This document shows positions 1 to 8,913 of a stretch of 64,000 nucleotides of DNA, piece by piece. Origin of the DNA: JAGXKT01 sp964531695 (lineage in GTDB: Bacteria; Planctomycetota; Phycisphaerae; SM23-33); assembly GCA_964531695.1 (NCBI GenBank), contig CAZHEH010000009.1, positions 26,591 to 90,590 of the forward strand, read 5' to 3'. Below the pieces are notes generated by a model. The model did not search any database. It saw only the letters and a program-made list of their open reading frames with translations, and was not told where the DNA came from. Position numbers and translations under genes: made by a program. Within the stretch, counting starts at the first letter, position 1. Each line of letters opens with the position of its first letter.

Positions 1-1
1 G

Positions 2-1048
2 GCCGAGGGATGGCACCGGCGCTTCGGCGGCCCCCACGCGGAGGCCGAGGCGCTCGCCGCGGCCCGCTCGGCCGGAGTGGAGGTCGGGGGTGCAACCGTC
101 TACGTCACACTCGAACCGTGCGTGGCCTTTCCCGGCAAGCGGACCCCGGCGTGCAGCGAGGCGCTCATCGAGGCGGGCGTCGGCCGCGTCGTCATCGCCA
201 TGGCGGACCCGCACCCGCAAGTGGCCGGCAAGGGCATCGGGCGCCTGCAGGCCGCGGGCGTGCACGTCGATGTCGGCATCTGCGAGCCGGAGGCCCAAGC
301 CCTCCTGGCCCCATACGCCAAGCTCACCACGCGGGGCCGGCCGTGGGTCATCTGCAAATGGGCCCAGACGCGGGACGGCTACCTTGCCCTGCCGGATGAC
401 CGCTGGGTCACCGGCGAGCCGGCGCGGCGGCGCGTTCACGAAATCCGCGCGTTCTGCGACGCCGTCCTGGCCGGGATCGGCACCGTGCTGGCGGATGACC
501 CCCTGCTGACGAACCGCAGCGGCGCGGGAAGGCAGCCGGCGCGCGTGGTGCTGGATTCGCACCTCCGCACGCCTCCGGACTCGCAACTGGCGGCCACGGC
601 CGGGGAGCATTCACTGATCGTCGTAGCGGCCGAGGGGGCAACCGACACCGCGCCCGAGGCGGCCGACGCTCTGCGGAAGGCCGGAGGACATATCCTCGAG
701 CTCCCGGCCGGTTCCGGCGGCGTCTCCCTCGCCGCGCTACTGGACGAGCTGGGCGAGCGGGGCTGGACGAACCTGCTTGTCGAGGGCGGGCCCAAGGTGC
801 TCGCGAGCTTCCTCCAGCAAGGCCTGGCCGACGAACTCGACGTGTTCATCTCGCCCGACTACGCGGGTGTCACGCCCGAAATCCGGGGTGGCACGCCTGG
901 CTTGTCCAGGCGTGTGCCGGCCCTGCCGCGATTCGACATCGCCGACGTGCCGACGGCCGAAGCCATGGCGCCGGAAATCGAGCAGTTGGGTCGGGATGAG
1001 ATGCGGCGATACGTGTTGGCCAAACCCGGGCCGCCCCATGACGAATGA
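2..1048 (+). CDS. ribD: Bifunctional riboflavin biosynthesis deaminase/reductase RibD, 5'-truncated by the window edge
   Basis: Open from the first base of the window, so the start codon lies outside. 348 residues are visible, and the family is usually 360-370, so only a few dozen N-terminal residues are missing. The N-terminal part is a cytidine-deaminase-fold domain. Its zinc site is visible as HAE (PHAEAEAL, about residues 11-18) and TLEPC followed about ten residues later by a second Cys (about residues 36-50). From about residue 115 (RPWVICKWAQTRDGYLA) the NADPH-dependent reductase domain begins. It ends in a typical NLLVEGGPKV segment. The enzyme deaminates the pyrimidine made by GTP cyclohydrolase II and reduces its ribose, the second and third steps of riboflavin synthesis in the cytoplasm. 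An internal GTG at 77 is not the start because the zinc HAE motif lies upstream of it. Confidence 0.95.
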   Translation, partial: AEGWHRRFGGPHAEAEALAAARSAGVEVGGATVYVTLEPCVAFPGKRTPACSEALIEAGVGRVVIAMADPHPQVAGKGIGRLQAAGVHVDVGICEPEAQALLAPYAKLTTRGRPWVICKWAQTRDGYLALPDDRWVTGEPARRRVHEIRAFCDAVLAGIGTVLADDPLLTNRSGAGRQPARVVLDSHLRTPPDSQLAATAGEHSLIVVAAEGATDTAPEAADALRKAGGHILELPAGSGGVSLAALLDELGERGWTNLLVEGGPKVLASFLQQGLADELDVFISPDYAGVTPEIRGGTPGLSRRVPALPRFDIADVPTAEAMAPEIEQLGRDEMRRYVLAKPGPPHDE

Positions 1049-1109
1049 GAAAGCCCGAACGCTGAATCAATGACGAGGCCCGGAACCGGATGCTCAGGGT
1101 CGCCGTTCG

Positions 1110-2378
1110 TCATTCATGCCGAAGCGCCTCGATCGGGTCCAGTCGGGCCGCCCGCATGGCCGGGTAGAGCCCGCTGACAAGGCCGACGACGACGGCCACG
1201 GCGAACGGCCAGAGCATCGTTGCGGCCGTGACGACCGGCTCGATCGGCAGGCCGATCTTGTCGGTCGCCACGGGCACGAGCCGCCCCAGCGCCACGCCGG
1301 CCAACCCGCCGACGACCGTCAGCGCCACCGCCTCGGTCAGGAACTGCACGATGATGTCCCGCCGCTTGGCCCCCAGCGCCCGGCGGATGCCGATCTCGCG
1401 CGTACGCTCCGTGACGCTGGCGAGCATGATGTTCATGATTCCGATGCCCGCCACCAGCAGCGACCCGCCGGCGATGAAAGCGAAGGTGATGTTCCACAGG
1501 CGGGCCTGCGCCTTCTGCTGCTGGATCTCCTCCAGCGGGACGTCCACCCGGTAGTCCTTCTTGTCCTTGTGGAATTTGCTGAGGATGCGATGGACGACGG
1601 GCGCGGCACGCTCCACGGCTTGTTCGCTTTCCATCTGGAGGATCACCTGGTTGACCTCGCATTTCTCTCGCTTGAAGCTGCCGGTCACGCGCTCCGTGGT
1701 AATCCAACTGAACATCTGCCGGTAGGTCGCAAGCGGCACGAGGATACAGTCGTGTGTCCCCGCCTCGGCCAGGGCGCGGGGTGTTCGCGCCATCACCCCG
1801 ACGACGGTAAACGCCTCGCCGCCCAGCCGAACCTCGCGCCCGATCGGGTCCCTGTAGCCGAAGAAGGATCGCGCCAGCCCCGGGCTCAACACGCAGTACT
1901 GCCGACGGCGAATCATGTCCGGCGTCGTCAGGAACCGTCCGGAAGCCATGCGTACGCGCGCGGCCTGGGCATAGACGGGCTCCGTGGCGCCGACATTCAC
2001 GCTCCGGTCCACCCCGGCGACGTAGGCGGCCTTCCTGCTGATATGTACCACGGCCGCCCGCCGGAGGTTCGGCAGCGTCCGGAGACGCTCGACGTCGTCG
2101 AAGGTCAGACCGTAAACGAGCAGACCGCCCTGTTGGGCCGTGGCGCGGGACTCCTCGCCCGTGGTCTTCTCCGAGTTGATGATGATGTTGTCGCTGCCGA
2201 GCTGGCGGAGAAGTCGTTGCGACTCGCGCCCGGCGCCTTCGTTGATCGCGAGCATCGCGATCACGCACACGACGCCGAAGATCACGCCCAGTGCCGTCAT
2301 CGCCGACCGGCCCGGGTGGCGGGCCAAGCTCGTCAGAGCCAAACGGAAGATATCGCCGACTTTGTGGGGCGCCCTCAT
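1110..2378 (-). CDS. MacB-type ABC transporter permease (FtsX/MacB core)
   Basis: 422 residues. One membrane segment near residues 25-48 is followed by a large extracytoplasmic MacB-core domain (about 50-290). Three C-terminal membrane segments follow (about 296-320, 345-370, 388-410), which is the MacB/LolC topology. The final residues (RAARLDPIEALRHE) are the conserved coupling tail of this family. Its start overlaps the stop of the upstream ATPase gene by 4 bases (ATGA), so the two are translationally coupled. It is the last gene of a four-gene efflux operon and converges with ribD. Substrate cannot be read from sequence; family members move macrolides, peptides, siderophores or lipoproteins. 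Confidence 0.93.
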   Translation of the reverse strand: MRAPHKVGDIFRLALTSLARHPGRSAMTALGVIFGVVCVIAMLAINEGAGRESQRLLRQLGSDNIIINSEKTTGEESRATAQQGGLLVYGLTFDDVERLRTLPNLRRAAVVHISRKAAYVAGVDRSVNVGATEPVYAQAARVRMASGRFLTTPDMIRRRQYCVLSPGLARSFFGYRDPIGREVRLGGEAFTVVGVMARTPRALAEAGTHDCILVPLATYRQMFSWITTERVTGSFKREKCEVNQVILQMESEQAVERAAPVVHRILSKFHKDKKDYRVDVPLEEIQQQKAQARLWNITFAFIAGGSLLVAGIGIMNIMLASVTERTREIGIRRALGAKRRDIIVQFLTEAVALTVVGGLAGVALGRLVPVATDKIGLPIEPVVTAATMLWPFAVAVVVGLVSGLYPAMRAARLDPIEALRHE

Positions 2379-3073
2379 TCGGCCGGCCTCCGCGTCGTCT
2401 CATCGGAGGCGACCCTGCCGTCCATCAAGCGGACGATCCGCTCGGCGCGGGCGGCGACCTCGTCCTCATGCGTGACCATCAAGATGGTCCGCCCGCGGCG
2501 GTGGACCTCGTCGATCACGTCCAGGATCTCCAAGCTCGTGTGCGAATCGAGGTTGCCCGTCGGCTCGTCGGCCAAGACCACGAGCGGGTCGTTCGCCAGC
2601 GCCCTCGCGATGGCCACGCGCTGCTGCTGCCCGCCGGAGAGCTCGCTCGGCCGGTGCCGCAGCCGCCCGGAGAGGCCGACCACCTCCGCCAGCTCCGCGC
2701 TCCGCGCGTGACGGCGCCATCGCGGCACGCCCTGGTAGAACAGGGGAACCTCGATGTTCTCGACGATGGAAAGCTGCGCGATCAGGTTGAAGCTCTGGAA
2801 GACGAAGCCCAAGCGGCGGTTACGGATGTCGCTGAGTTGGTCATCGCTCATGCGCGAAACGTCTCGCCCGCCAAGGCGGTAGCTGCCCTGGCTGGGGCGG
2901 TCCAGGCAGCCCAGCAGGTTCAGCAGCGTGCTCTTGCCCGAGCCGCTGGGGCCCATGACCGCGACGTACTCGCCCTCGCCAATCGACAAGTCCACGCCTC
3001 GAAGGGCGTCCACACGACTCCGGCCGAGATGATACGTCCGCCAAATGTCGCAAAGGCCGATCAGCTCACTCAC
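2375..3073 (-). CDS. ABC transporter ATP-binding protein, MacB/LolD type
   Basis: 232 residues, normal for this family. Walker A GPSGSGKST at residues 41-49, signature LSGGQQQ at 146-151, Walker B VVLADE at 165-170 followed by the PTGNLDS D-loop region, and the H-loop histidine in MVTHEDE at 202. All catalytic motifs are intact. It energises the permease encoded immediately downstream. Its start lies 8 bases inside the end of the adaptor gene (3066-3073). Together with the adaptor and the outer membrane factor upstream it should form a trans-envelope pump powered by ATP hydrolysis at the inner membrane. Confidence 0.95.
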   Translation of the reverse strand: MSELIGLCDIWRTYHLGRSRVDALRGVDLSIGEGEYVAVMGPSGSGKSTLLNLLGCLDRPSQGSYRLGGRDVSRMSDDQLSDIRNRRLGFVFQSFNLIAQLSIVENIEVPLFYQGVPRWRRHARSAELAEVVGLSGRLRHRPSELSGGQQQRVAIARALANDPLVVLADEPTGNLDSHTSLEILDVIDEVHRRGRTILMVTHEDEVAARAERIVRLMDGRVASDETTRRPAE

Positions 3074-4751
3074 TTGCGGCGCCCCCGCGCCCCGGCGGCG
3101 CCGTCCCGTTCTTCTCGTCTGCGCCCTTGGAGTGAGCGTCTTCTTCCGGCCGGAAGCGAAGAACCTGCTCCCCCGCCTTCAGCCCGGCGACGATTTCGAC
3201 CTCGGTACGGTTGCTGCGCCCGACCTCGATTTCGGTCTCCGCCGCCTGCCCGCCGCGAACCACGAAGCACTTGGTGACCTCGCCCTCCTGGAACACGGCA
3301 TCCACCGGCACGATCAACGCATCGTCCACCCGCCCGAGGATCATCTCGACGCGCGCGGTCATGTTCGGGTCGAGCCCCTTGACCTGCTCGTCCAGCTTGA
3401 CGACGACCTCGTACGTCTTCACGCCCGGGTTCATCCAACGGCTGCCCTGTTCGGCCATGGGCGCAACATGTTCCACATGCGCCGCGAATACCTCGTTGGG
3501 CTTGGCGTCCAAGCGAACGCGCGCCTTCAGCCCCGATCGCATGGCCGAGATCATCGACTCGTACACCTTCGTCTCGATCTGGAGCGTCCGCATGTCCGGG
3601 ATAATCATGAGTTGCTGACGCGGATTGACCTTCGCGCCGACCTCGATCTCCACCTCGGGCTCCCAACGGCGCCCGCCCGATTCATACACGACGATGCCGT
3701 CCTCCTCGGCCGTGAAGTGAAGGTGCTCGTCGCGGTCGCGCAGCAGATCCTGGTATCTCTTGTCCGTGATGCGGAACGCCATCTCCTGGGCCTGCTTGTC
3801 CTGCCGGGCCCGTGCGATCGCCTGCTGATGCTCCACCTCGGCCCGGTCATACGCCAGTTCGGTCGCTTCCACGGCCGCCCACAGGCGCCGCAGCTCGCGC
3901 GGAATGTCGTATTTGCGGAGCATGTAGAGGTGCATCCGGGCGTCCTGCACGTTGAGTTTCAGCCGGTCGACCGAGAGGCGGTCCGCGCGGATCTCGTTTT
4001 CGCTGTAAGGGCTGCTGGGGGCCAGCTCCTCGTTGGCCCGGAGCTTGAAGTCCAGCTTGTCCTCGGCCAGCACGAGGTCCCGCTCGGCCATCTGTATGTC
4101 GCTCTCGGCCTTGGCCAGCACCCGCGTGGCCTCGCCGCCCTCCCCGATGTGCTCGGACAAATCCAGCGAGCCGATGTCGTCCCGCTTCAGGAGGTCCTCC
4201 GCACCTTGGCCCACGTACCGACCGAAGTCCTCCCGCGCATCCTCGATGGCCTGGGCCGCCTTGGTCAGCTTGTATTCCTGCTCCTTCGTGGTGATCTCCA
4301 GGTCGGCCGTGGCGCGGGCCACCGCGTTCTCGGCGGACGTGCGCTGCTGTTCCTGCTGGATGATCTCCTCCTCCAGTTCGTCGCACTTGAAGCGGATGAT
4401 CGTCTCTCCCGCCGAGATCGGGCCTTGCGGAGCGACCTCCTCGATGTACGCCGGCCAGCGAAGCTCATTGCGGATGACCTTCTGCTTGGCGGCCCGCACG
4501 TCCCCGTCCTCGACTACAGTGATCTCCATCGTGCCTCGGCGGACCTCGGCCGTCGCGCCGAGGTCGGTGTCCGCCTCTCCGCGGCCGTACAGTTCCGGCC
4601 AGCCCCACCACGTCGCGGCGAAGCCCCCGCCGCCCAGCACGAGCACGCCCAGCAGGATCGCGAAGACCCAGCCGGACGAACGGCCCCGCGGGGCCGGCTC
4701 ATTCGTAGCGATGTTGTATCCGTTCGGAGGTTTCGGGTTCGCCTCGCTCAT
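3066..4751 (-). CDS. HlyD/MacA-family periplasmic adaptor subunit
   Basis: 561 residues, longer than classical MacA (about 370). A short cytoplasmic N-terminus and one membrane anchor (about residues 28-50, LLGVLVLGGGGFAATWW) are followed by a beta-barrel/lipoyl half. A long charged coiled-coil hairpin (about 120-330, rich in Glu, Arg, Gln and Ala) comes next. The second lipoyl half and a MacA-like membrane-proximal domain are at 360-540, and the C-terminus is low-complexity. The adaptor would bridge the MacB-like permease and the TolC-like channel. The unusually long hairpin could span a wide periplasm. The first 53 bases overlap the end of the tolC-like gene in another frame, and the 3' end overlaps the ATPase start. 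Confidence 0.9.
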   Translation of the reverse strand: MSEANPKPPNGYNIATNEPAPRGRSSGWVFAILLGVLVLGGGGFAATWWGWPELYGRGEADTDLGATAEVRRGTMEITVVEDGDVRAAKQKVIRNELRWPAYIEEVAPQGPISAGETIIRFKCDELEEEIIQQEQQRTSAENAVARATADLEITTKEQEYKLTKAAQAIEDAREDFGRYVGQGAEDLLKRDDIGSLDLSEHIGEGGEATRVLAKAESDIQMAERDLVLAEDKLDFKLRANEELAPSSPYSENEIRADRLSVDRLKLNVQDARMHLYMLRKYDIPRELRRLWAAVEATELAYDRAEVEHQQAIARARQDKQAQEMAFRITDKRYQDLLRDRDEHLHFTAEEDGIVVYESGGRRWEPEVEIEVGAKVNPRQQLMIIPDMRTLQIETKVYESMISAMRSGLKARVRLDAKPNEVFAAHVEHVAPMAEQGSRWMNPGVKTYEVVVKLDEQVKGLDPNMTARVEMILGRVDDALIVPVDAVFQEGEVTKCFVVRGGQAAETEIEVGRSNRTEVEIVAGLKAGEQVLRFRPEEDAHSKGADEKNGTAPPGRGGAASE

Positions 4752-6366
4752 CGATCCGTCCTTCCTCGTCCAGCCGAATCATCCCGAGCTGCGCAAGGAA
4801 CCGCAGCCGCGTCGTCGTGTAGGCCACCAAGGCGGACGTCAGCCCGTCCTGGGCGTTGCGCAGCGCCTCCTCGGCTTCGAGCACGTCGCGGGCCGACGCC
4901 TCCCCTTCCTGCTGCTGGAGCCGCGCGAGCTTGCTCCGCCTGCGGGCGATCTCCACGTTCCGCAGGCGTATTTCGTACGTCTGGCGGGACTGGAGGAGTT
5001 CACGGTACGACTGCCGGACCTCCAGCCGGACCTGATCCACGAATTCGTCGTAGCTTCGCTCGGCCCGCCGGCGCGCGAGGATCGCGTTGCGGTAGGCGTC
5101 GCGATTCTCCGTCTGGTCCAGGTTGTAGCGGAAGCTCACGCCCACCTTCCGCGTGTGGTCGTCGGGGCGCACGTCCCAGAGCCGCCAGTCGTCCGACCCC
5201 TCGGCCGAAACGGCCGCCTCCAGATCGAGCTGCGGATTGAACTCATCCGCGGCGATCGCAACGTCCCGCTCGGTGTCCCGCAGGTTCGCCCGCTGGGTCA
5301 ACACGTCCGGCCGTGACGCCAGCGCCACCCGAATCGCCTCGTCCTCCTCGAACGGAATCTCCCGCGGGCCACGCTGGACGAGCCCCTGCAGCGTGTGCGG
5401 GTAATCCAGCTCCACGGCCGCCCGCACCGGCAGGCCGAGCGTGATCTTGTAGCCGTCCAACGCGTCTTCGTAACGCTGGCGCTGCTGCTCCAGCCGGACG
5501 CGCGCGTCCAGCAGGTTCTGCTCGGCCTGGTCCTTCTGGATCGGCGAGACCTGTCCGCCCTCGGCCTGCACCCGCGTCAGCGCCAGCGTCTCCTCCAGCC
5601 GCTCGATGTTCGACTCCTCGTTGGCGACCTGGTCCCGCTGCTGGAGCACGGAGTAGTACTGGGACACGATGTCCACGGCGAACGTCTGCGTGAACCGCTC
5701 GTACTCGAATACGGCAATGAGGAAGTCCCGCTCGCGCCGGTACTGGTCCTCGTAGGCCAGGCCGCGCCAGGCCCCGCGCAGCAGCGGCTGGGTCAGGTTG
5801 GCCTCCAGCAGCGAGCCGGCCGTGGTGTCTCCGCCGCCGAGGAAGTCCGTGGCGAAGTCGAGCGTCACGCCGAGGACAAGCACCGCCCCGCCCTTGAACC
5901 TTTGCGTGAGCGTGCCGGCCGCGTCGCCCGAAGCCGAGTTGTCGCCGTCCTCGGGCAGCGTCCGCGTGTGGGACGCGTCCGCCGCAATCGGCCCATCGAA
6001 CAGCGACCAGTCCCAGGTTCGCCGCGAGCTCGCCAGCGCCAGCGCCTGGCTGTAGAGCTGCTCCTTGCGGGTCTGGAAACTCCGGCTGTTGCGCAGCGCG
6101 ATATGCAGGCAATCCCGTATGGCCAGCGTCACCGGCTCGGCCTCTCCCACGGGAATCACGAGGTCCCCCACCACGATCCGCCCGCCGTCCGAGGCGGCGT
6201 ACGGCTCGTAATGGACATCGAACTCCGCCGTCTCCCCCAGCGCCTCCTGTTGGCCCTGCTGCAAGGCCGTGTAGGCGGCCGTATCGGCCTGCCGGGCGTA
6301 CTGCTCGGGCGTACAGCCGCCCGCCAGCACCAGCAAACACAGGGATAGCCACAGCTTCCGGCGCAT
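4699..6366 (-). CDS. TolC-family outer membrane efflux lipoprotein
   Basis: 555 residues from the ATG at 6366. That start is preferred because it opens a clear lipoprotein signal (basic MRRK, hydrophobic core, lipobox LAGGC with Cys18) and is preceded by an AGGAA ribosome-binding site. The frame remains open further upstream, but that part looks non-coding. The mature part shows two copies of the outer-membrane-efflux alpha-helical repeat (about residues 130-330 and 340-540), with heptad-rich segments such as EESNIERLEETLALTRVQAE. It is the first gene of the efflux operon and overlaps the adaptor gene by 53 bases. A near-consensus promoter lies 31-59 bases upstream. Confidence 0.92.
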   Translation of the reverse strand: MRRKLWLSLCLLVLAGGCTPEQYARQADTAAYTALQQGQQEALGETAEFDVHYEPYAASDGGRIVVGDLVIPVGEAEPVTLAIRDCLHIALRNSRSFQTRKEQLYSQALALASSRRTWDWSLFDGPIAADASHTRTLPEDGDNSASGDAAGTLTQRFKGGAVLVLGVTLDFATDFLGGGDTTAGSLLEANLTQPLLRGAWRGLAYEDQYRRERDFLIAVFEYERFTQTFAVDIVSQYYSVLQQRDQVANEESNIERLEETLALTRVQAEGGQVSPIQKDQAEQNLLDARVRLEQQRQRYEDALDGYKITLGLPVRAAVELDYPHTLQGLVQRGPREIPFEEDEAIRVALASRPDVLTQRANLRDTERDVAIAADEFNPQLDLEAAVSAEGSDDWRLWDVRPDDHTRKVGVSFRYNLDQTENRDAYRNAILARRRAERSYDEFVDQVRLEVRQSYRELLQSRQTYEIRLRNVEIARRRSKLARLQQQEGEASARDVLEAEEALRNAQDGLTSALVAYTTTRLRFLAQLGMIRLDEEGRIDERGEPETSERIQHRYE

Positions 6367-6396
6367 GATTTGTTTCCTGAACGAGCCCCGACGCCG

Positions 6397-6425
6397 ATTA
6401 TTGCCATTGTCCCCAAAATTGTCGA
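6397..6425 (-). promoter_or_regulatory. Sigma70-type promoter of the efflux operon
   Basis: On the minus strand a -35 element TCGACA (5 of 6 to consensus, 6420-6425) and a -10 element AATAAT (5 of 6, 6397-6402) are separated by exactly 17 bases. The predicted transcript starts near 6390, about 24 bases before the tolC-like ATG. Assigned by eye only. Confidence 0.55.
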
Positions 6426-6449
6426 GAGAATCCATCGCCGCCCGCCCCG

Positions 6450-7313
6450 TCACTCCGGCGAAACGTGCCGCCCGCTCATCAGGAAGGTCACGCGCTCCAG
6501 TACGGCGGCCGGCAGGGCCTTGCGAAGCGCCTTGCGTGCGGCCGCGATGCTGGTCCGCCGCGTGACGTGCACGATGACGATCCGCTCGTTGTTCATGCCC
6601 TCGAGCACCTCGGCCATGTCGACGACGTGCAGGTGCTTGCCCGCACGGGCCCGCGATATGTGCTCGGAATCGTAGAACGTGCACTCGACGAGCAGCGCCC
6701 TCGCGTCGCGCACGTACGGCAGGTCGGCGTAGTTGCTCTTGGCGGTGTCGCCGAGGTAGGCGACCAGCGGCACTTCGGTGCGGTCGGTGATTTCGACGCC
6801 CCGGTTTTTCAGCTCGACGAGCTGCGGGCCGGTGCGGTCCTGGAACTCGGCCTTGAGCTTCTTGCGCACGTCGATGATCGAATAGCCGATCGAGCCGGCA
6901 CAGTGCCGCGTCCGGAATGCCCGCGCCAGCAGGTTTCGGCGGATCTCGTAGTCCTCGCCGTCCCGCATTGCAACGAACCGGTGTGGCGGCACATGCCCCT
7001 CGACGCGGCCCCAGGCGGACATGAGCGCCTCCAGCGGCTCGGCCAGGCGGGCCGGCACGAGCGCCGTGCCGCCGGCGATGTCCTGGAAATCCCGCTGCGC
7101 GAAGTAGTACGGCAGGCCGGCGATGTGATCCGCGTGCCCGTGCGTGAGCAGCACGTGGTTCACGGCCAGCGCCTCGTGCGGGCAGCGGCCGATGTCGAAT
7201 ACCACATCGAGCTCCGGCGCGACGACCACGGACTCCTCGCCGGCGACGCTGTAGCCCGCCAGCGTGAAGTCGGTCATCGCCACCTGAGACAATCTGTACG
7301 TTCTCAGCTTCAT
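6450..7313 (-). CDS. MBL-fold metallo-hydrolase, RNase Z-like
   Basis: 287 residues from the ATG at 7313 (MKLRTYRLSQ). The reading frame runs upstream to 7361, but the added residues look non-coding. The metallo-beta-lactamase motif HGHADH occupies residues 58-63. An Asp ligand is likely in AYLGDTAKS, and a late His in IVIVHVTRRTS resembles the C-terminal ligand of RNase Z/ElaC-type proteins. The core is compatible with a dinuclear-zinc phosphodiesterase fold. The exosite arm that binds tRNA is not evident, so a tRNA 3' processing role is only one possibility. It is read in the same direction as the efflux operon but ends upstream of that operon's own promoter. Confidence 0.8.
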   Translation of the reverse strand: MKLRTYRLSQVAMTDFTLAGYSVAGEESVVVAPELDVVFDIGRCPHEALAVNHVLLTHGHADHIAGLPYYFAQRDFQDIAGGTALVPARLAEPLEALMSAWGRVEGHVPPHRFVAMRDGEDYEIRRNLLARAFRTRHCAGSIGYSIIDVRKKLKAEFQDRTGPQLVELKNRGVEITDRTEVPLVAYLGDTAKSNYADLPYVRDARALLVECTFYDSEHISRARAGKHLHVVDMAEVLEGMNNERIVIVHVTRRTSIAAARKALRKALPAAVLERVTFLMSGRHVSPE

Positions 7314-7455
7314 CGTTGGTCTCGTAGTTCCGGAGCGGCGTTGCATCCTAGCCGACCGCACGCGCGAACGCCACTCGCGCGCCCCCGCGAGGCGGCCCGT
7401 CGCGTCGGCGTTGCGGCGATGGTATGCTCCGGTGCCGCGCTACCCTACCAACGGA

Positions 7456-8892
7456 ATGACCGACCTGCGCGACGACAAGCCGATGTGGGGCCTCGGCGAG
7501 GTGCTCAACCTCGCTTGGCCGGCCGCACTGACCATGCTCAACGCGACCGTCATGCGCTTCGTCGACGGGCTCATGGTCGGCCAGGTCGGCCCCGACGCCC
7601 TCAGCGCCCAGCTCTACGGCGGCATGGGCGCCTTCGTGCCGGAGAGCTTCGCCGTCGGCACGCTGACGGTCGTGAGCACGTTCGTCAGCCAGAACCAAGG
7701 AGCCAGCCGGCCGGGGGAATGCTCCCGCTATGCCTGGGCGGGCGTTGCGGCCGCGGCGGGGATCGCCCTGTGCATGATGCCCCTGATCGCCCTGGCCGGG
7801 CCGATCTTCCGGGCCATCGGGCACGTCGAGGCGCCCCTGGAGGCGATGTACTTCCGCTACATGATCGTCACCGGGCTGTTCGCCTTGACGGCGCTGGCAC
7901 TGGAACAGTTCTTCTACGGCATCCAACGCCCGCGGATCGTGTTCATCGCCTCGACGGTCGTCAACGGCTTCAACGTGTTCATCAACTACGTGCTGATTTT
8001 CGGCAAGTTCGGCCTGCCGCGGCTGGAACTGGAGGGAGCGGCCATCGGGACGCTCGTGAGCTTCGTGCTGCTGGTGGCGATCCTCGCCACGGCCTTCCTG
8101 GCGCGCCGGACGCACGCCCGGTTCGGCACCCGACGGCTGGGGCCGCGTCCGCGGCACGTGCTGGACCTGCTGAAGGTCGGCTGGCCCGCCGGCGTGCAGC
8201 TCTGCAATAACATCGCGGTGTGGTACGTGTTCATGGCGGCGCTGATCGGCCGGTTCGGCCTGGCCCACCGCGCAGCCGGGACGGTCGTCATGCGATACCG
8301 CCAGCTCGCCTTCCTGCCGGCCATCGGCGTGGGCATCGCCGCCACGGCCCTGGCCGGACGGTACATCGGCTCCGGACGCCCGGACCGGGCCCGCCGCCGG
8401 GCGCACGCCGCCCTCGGCGCGGCGCTGACCTACATGACGCTCTGCGGGCTCGCGTTCTTCGTCTTTCGCCGGCCGATGGTCAACTGGTTCGTCGAGGTCT
8501 CCTCCCGCGGCCCTCTGCCGGATGCGGCCCCGGCCGACCTGGCCGCACGCATCACGCGGTACGGGGCCTGGATGATGGTCGCCATGGCCGTGTTCCAGTT
8601 CTTCCACGCCTTCCAGATCATCTACGTCCGGGCCCTCCGCGGCGCGGGCGACACGTTTGTCCCCATGGTCCTCGGCATCGCGCTGAGCTGGACGCTGGCC
8701 ATCGGCGGCGGCTACGCCCTGGTCCACGCGGCCCCCGGCTGGAAGAGCATCGCCCCGTGGATCGCCATCAACGCCTACGCGCTGGTGTACGGTGCGTGGG
8801 TCGCCCGCCGCTTCGAGGCAGGCGCCTGGCGGAACATCGACCTGCTCCGGACCACCAAGCAGCGCGTGCAAGAGACGGCCGAGGTCGGTTGA
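7456..8892 (+). CDS. MATE-family multidrug efflux transporter (copy 1)
   Basis: 478 residues from ATG 7456. This start is chosen because the second paralogue at 10149 begins with the same 17 residues (MTDLRDDKPMWGLGEVL); the frame stays open back to 7411. About twelve hydrophobic segments arranged as two six-helix halves match the MATE fold, a Na+ or H+ coupled exporter of cationic compounds. The second half contains the usual GWPAGVQL and GVGIAATALAGRYIG segments. No ribosome-binding site is evident before either candidate start. Confidence 0.92.
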   Translation: MTDLRDDKPMWGLGEVLNLAWPAALTMLNATVMRFVDGLMVGQVGPDALSAQLYGGMGAFVPESFAVGTLTVVSTFVSQNQGASRPGECSRYAWAGVAAAAGIALCMMPLIALAGPIFRAIGHVEAPLEAMYFRYMIVTGLFALTALALEQFFYGIQRPRIVFIASTVVNGFNVFINYVLIFGKFGLPRLELEGAAIGTLVSFVLLVAILATAFLARRTHARFGTRRLGPRPRHVLDLLKVGWPAGVQLCNNIAVWYVFMAALIGRFGLAHRAAGTVVMRYRQLAFLPAIGVGIAATALAGRYIGSGRPDRARRRAHAALGAALTYMTLCGLAFFVFRRPMVNWFVEVSSRGPLPDAAPADLAARITRYGAWMMVAMAVFQFFHAFQIIYVRALRGAGDTFVPMVLGIALSWTLAIGGGYALVHAAPGWKSIAPWIAINAYALVYGAWVARRFEAGAWRNIDLLRTTKQRVQETAEVG

Positions 8893-8913
8893 CTCGCTGA
8901 CTCGTTGACGGAA
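8893..8913. repeat. GACTCG intergenic word repeat, MATE/glycosidase junction
   Basis: The 3' junction of the first MATE gene carries consecutive copies of the word (C/G)TGACTCGTTGACG (about 8888-8915). The same GTTGACTCG word is arranged as inverted arrays between groEL1 and groES (36052-36238), which points to a dispersed intergenic repeat family in this genome. Confidence 0.5.

Noticed and set aside
3045..5240. Long plus-strand open frame opposite the adaptor and outer membrane factor genes
   Set aside because: It is antisense to clearly conserved genes and is rich in Arg/His/Leu with no motif. This is typical of GC-driven mirror frames; the same holds for long opposite-strand frames at 26038-27381, 30322-32268, 46634-48283, 50373-53303, 54273-57155 and 59001-62030.
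6450..7313. Ribonuclease Z
   Set aside because: The HGHADH core fits, but the tRNA-binding exosite arm is not evident; a general MBL-fold call is safer.
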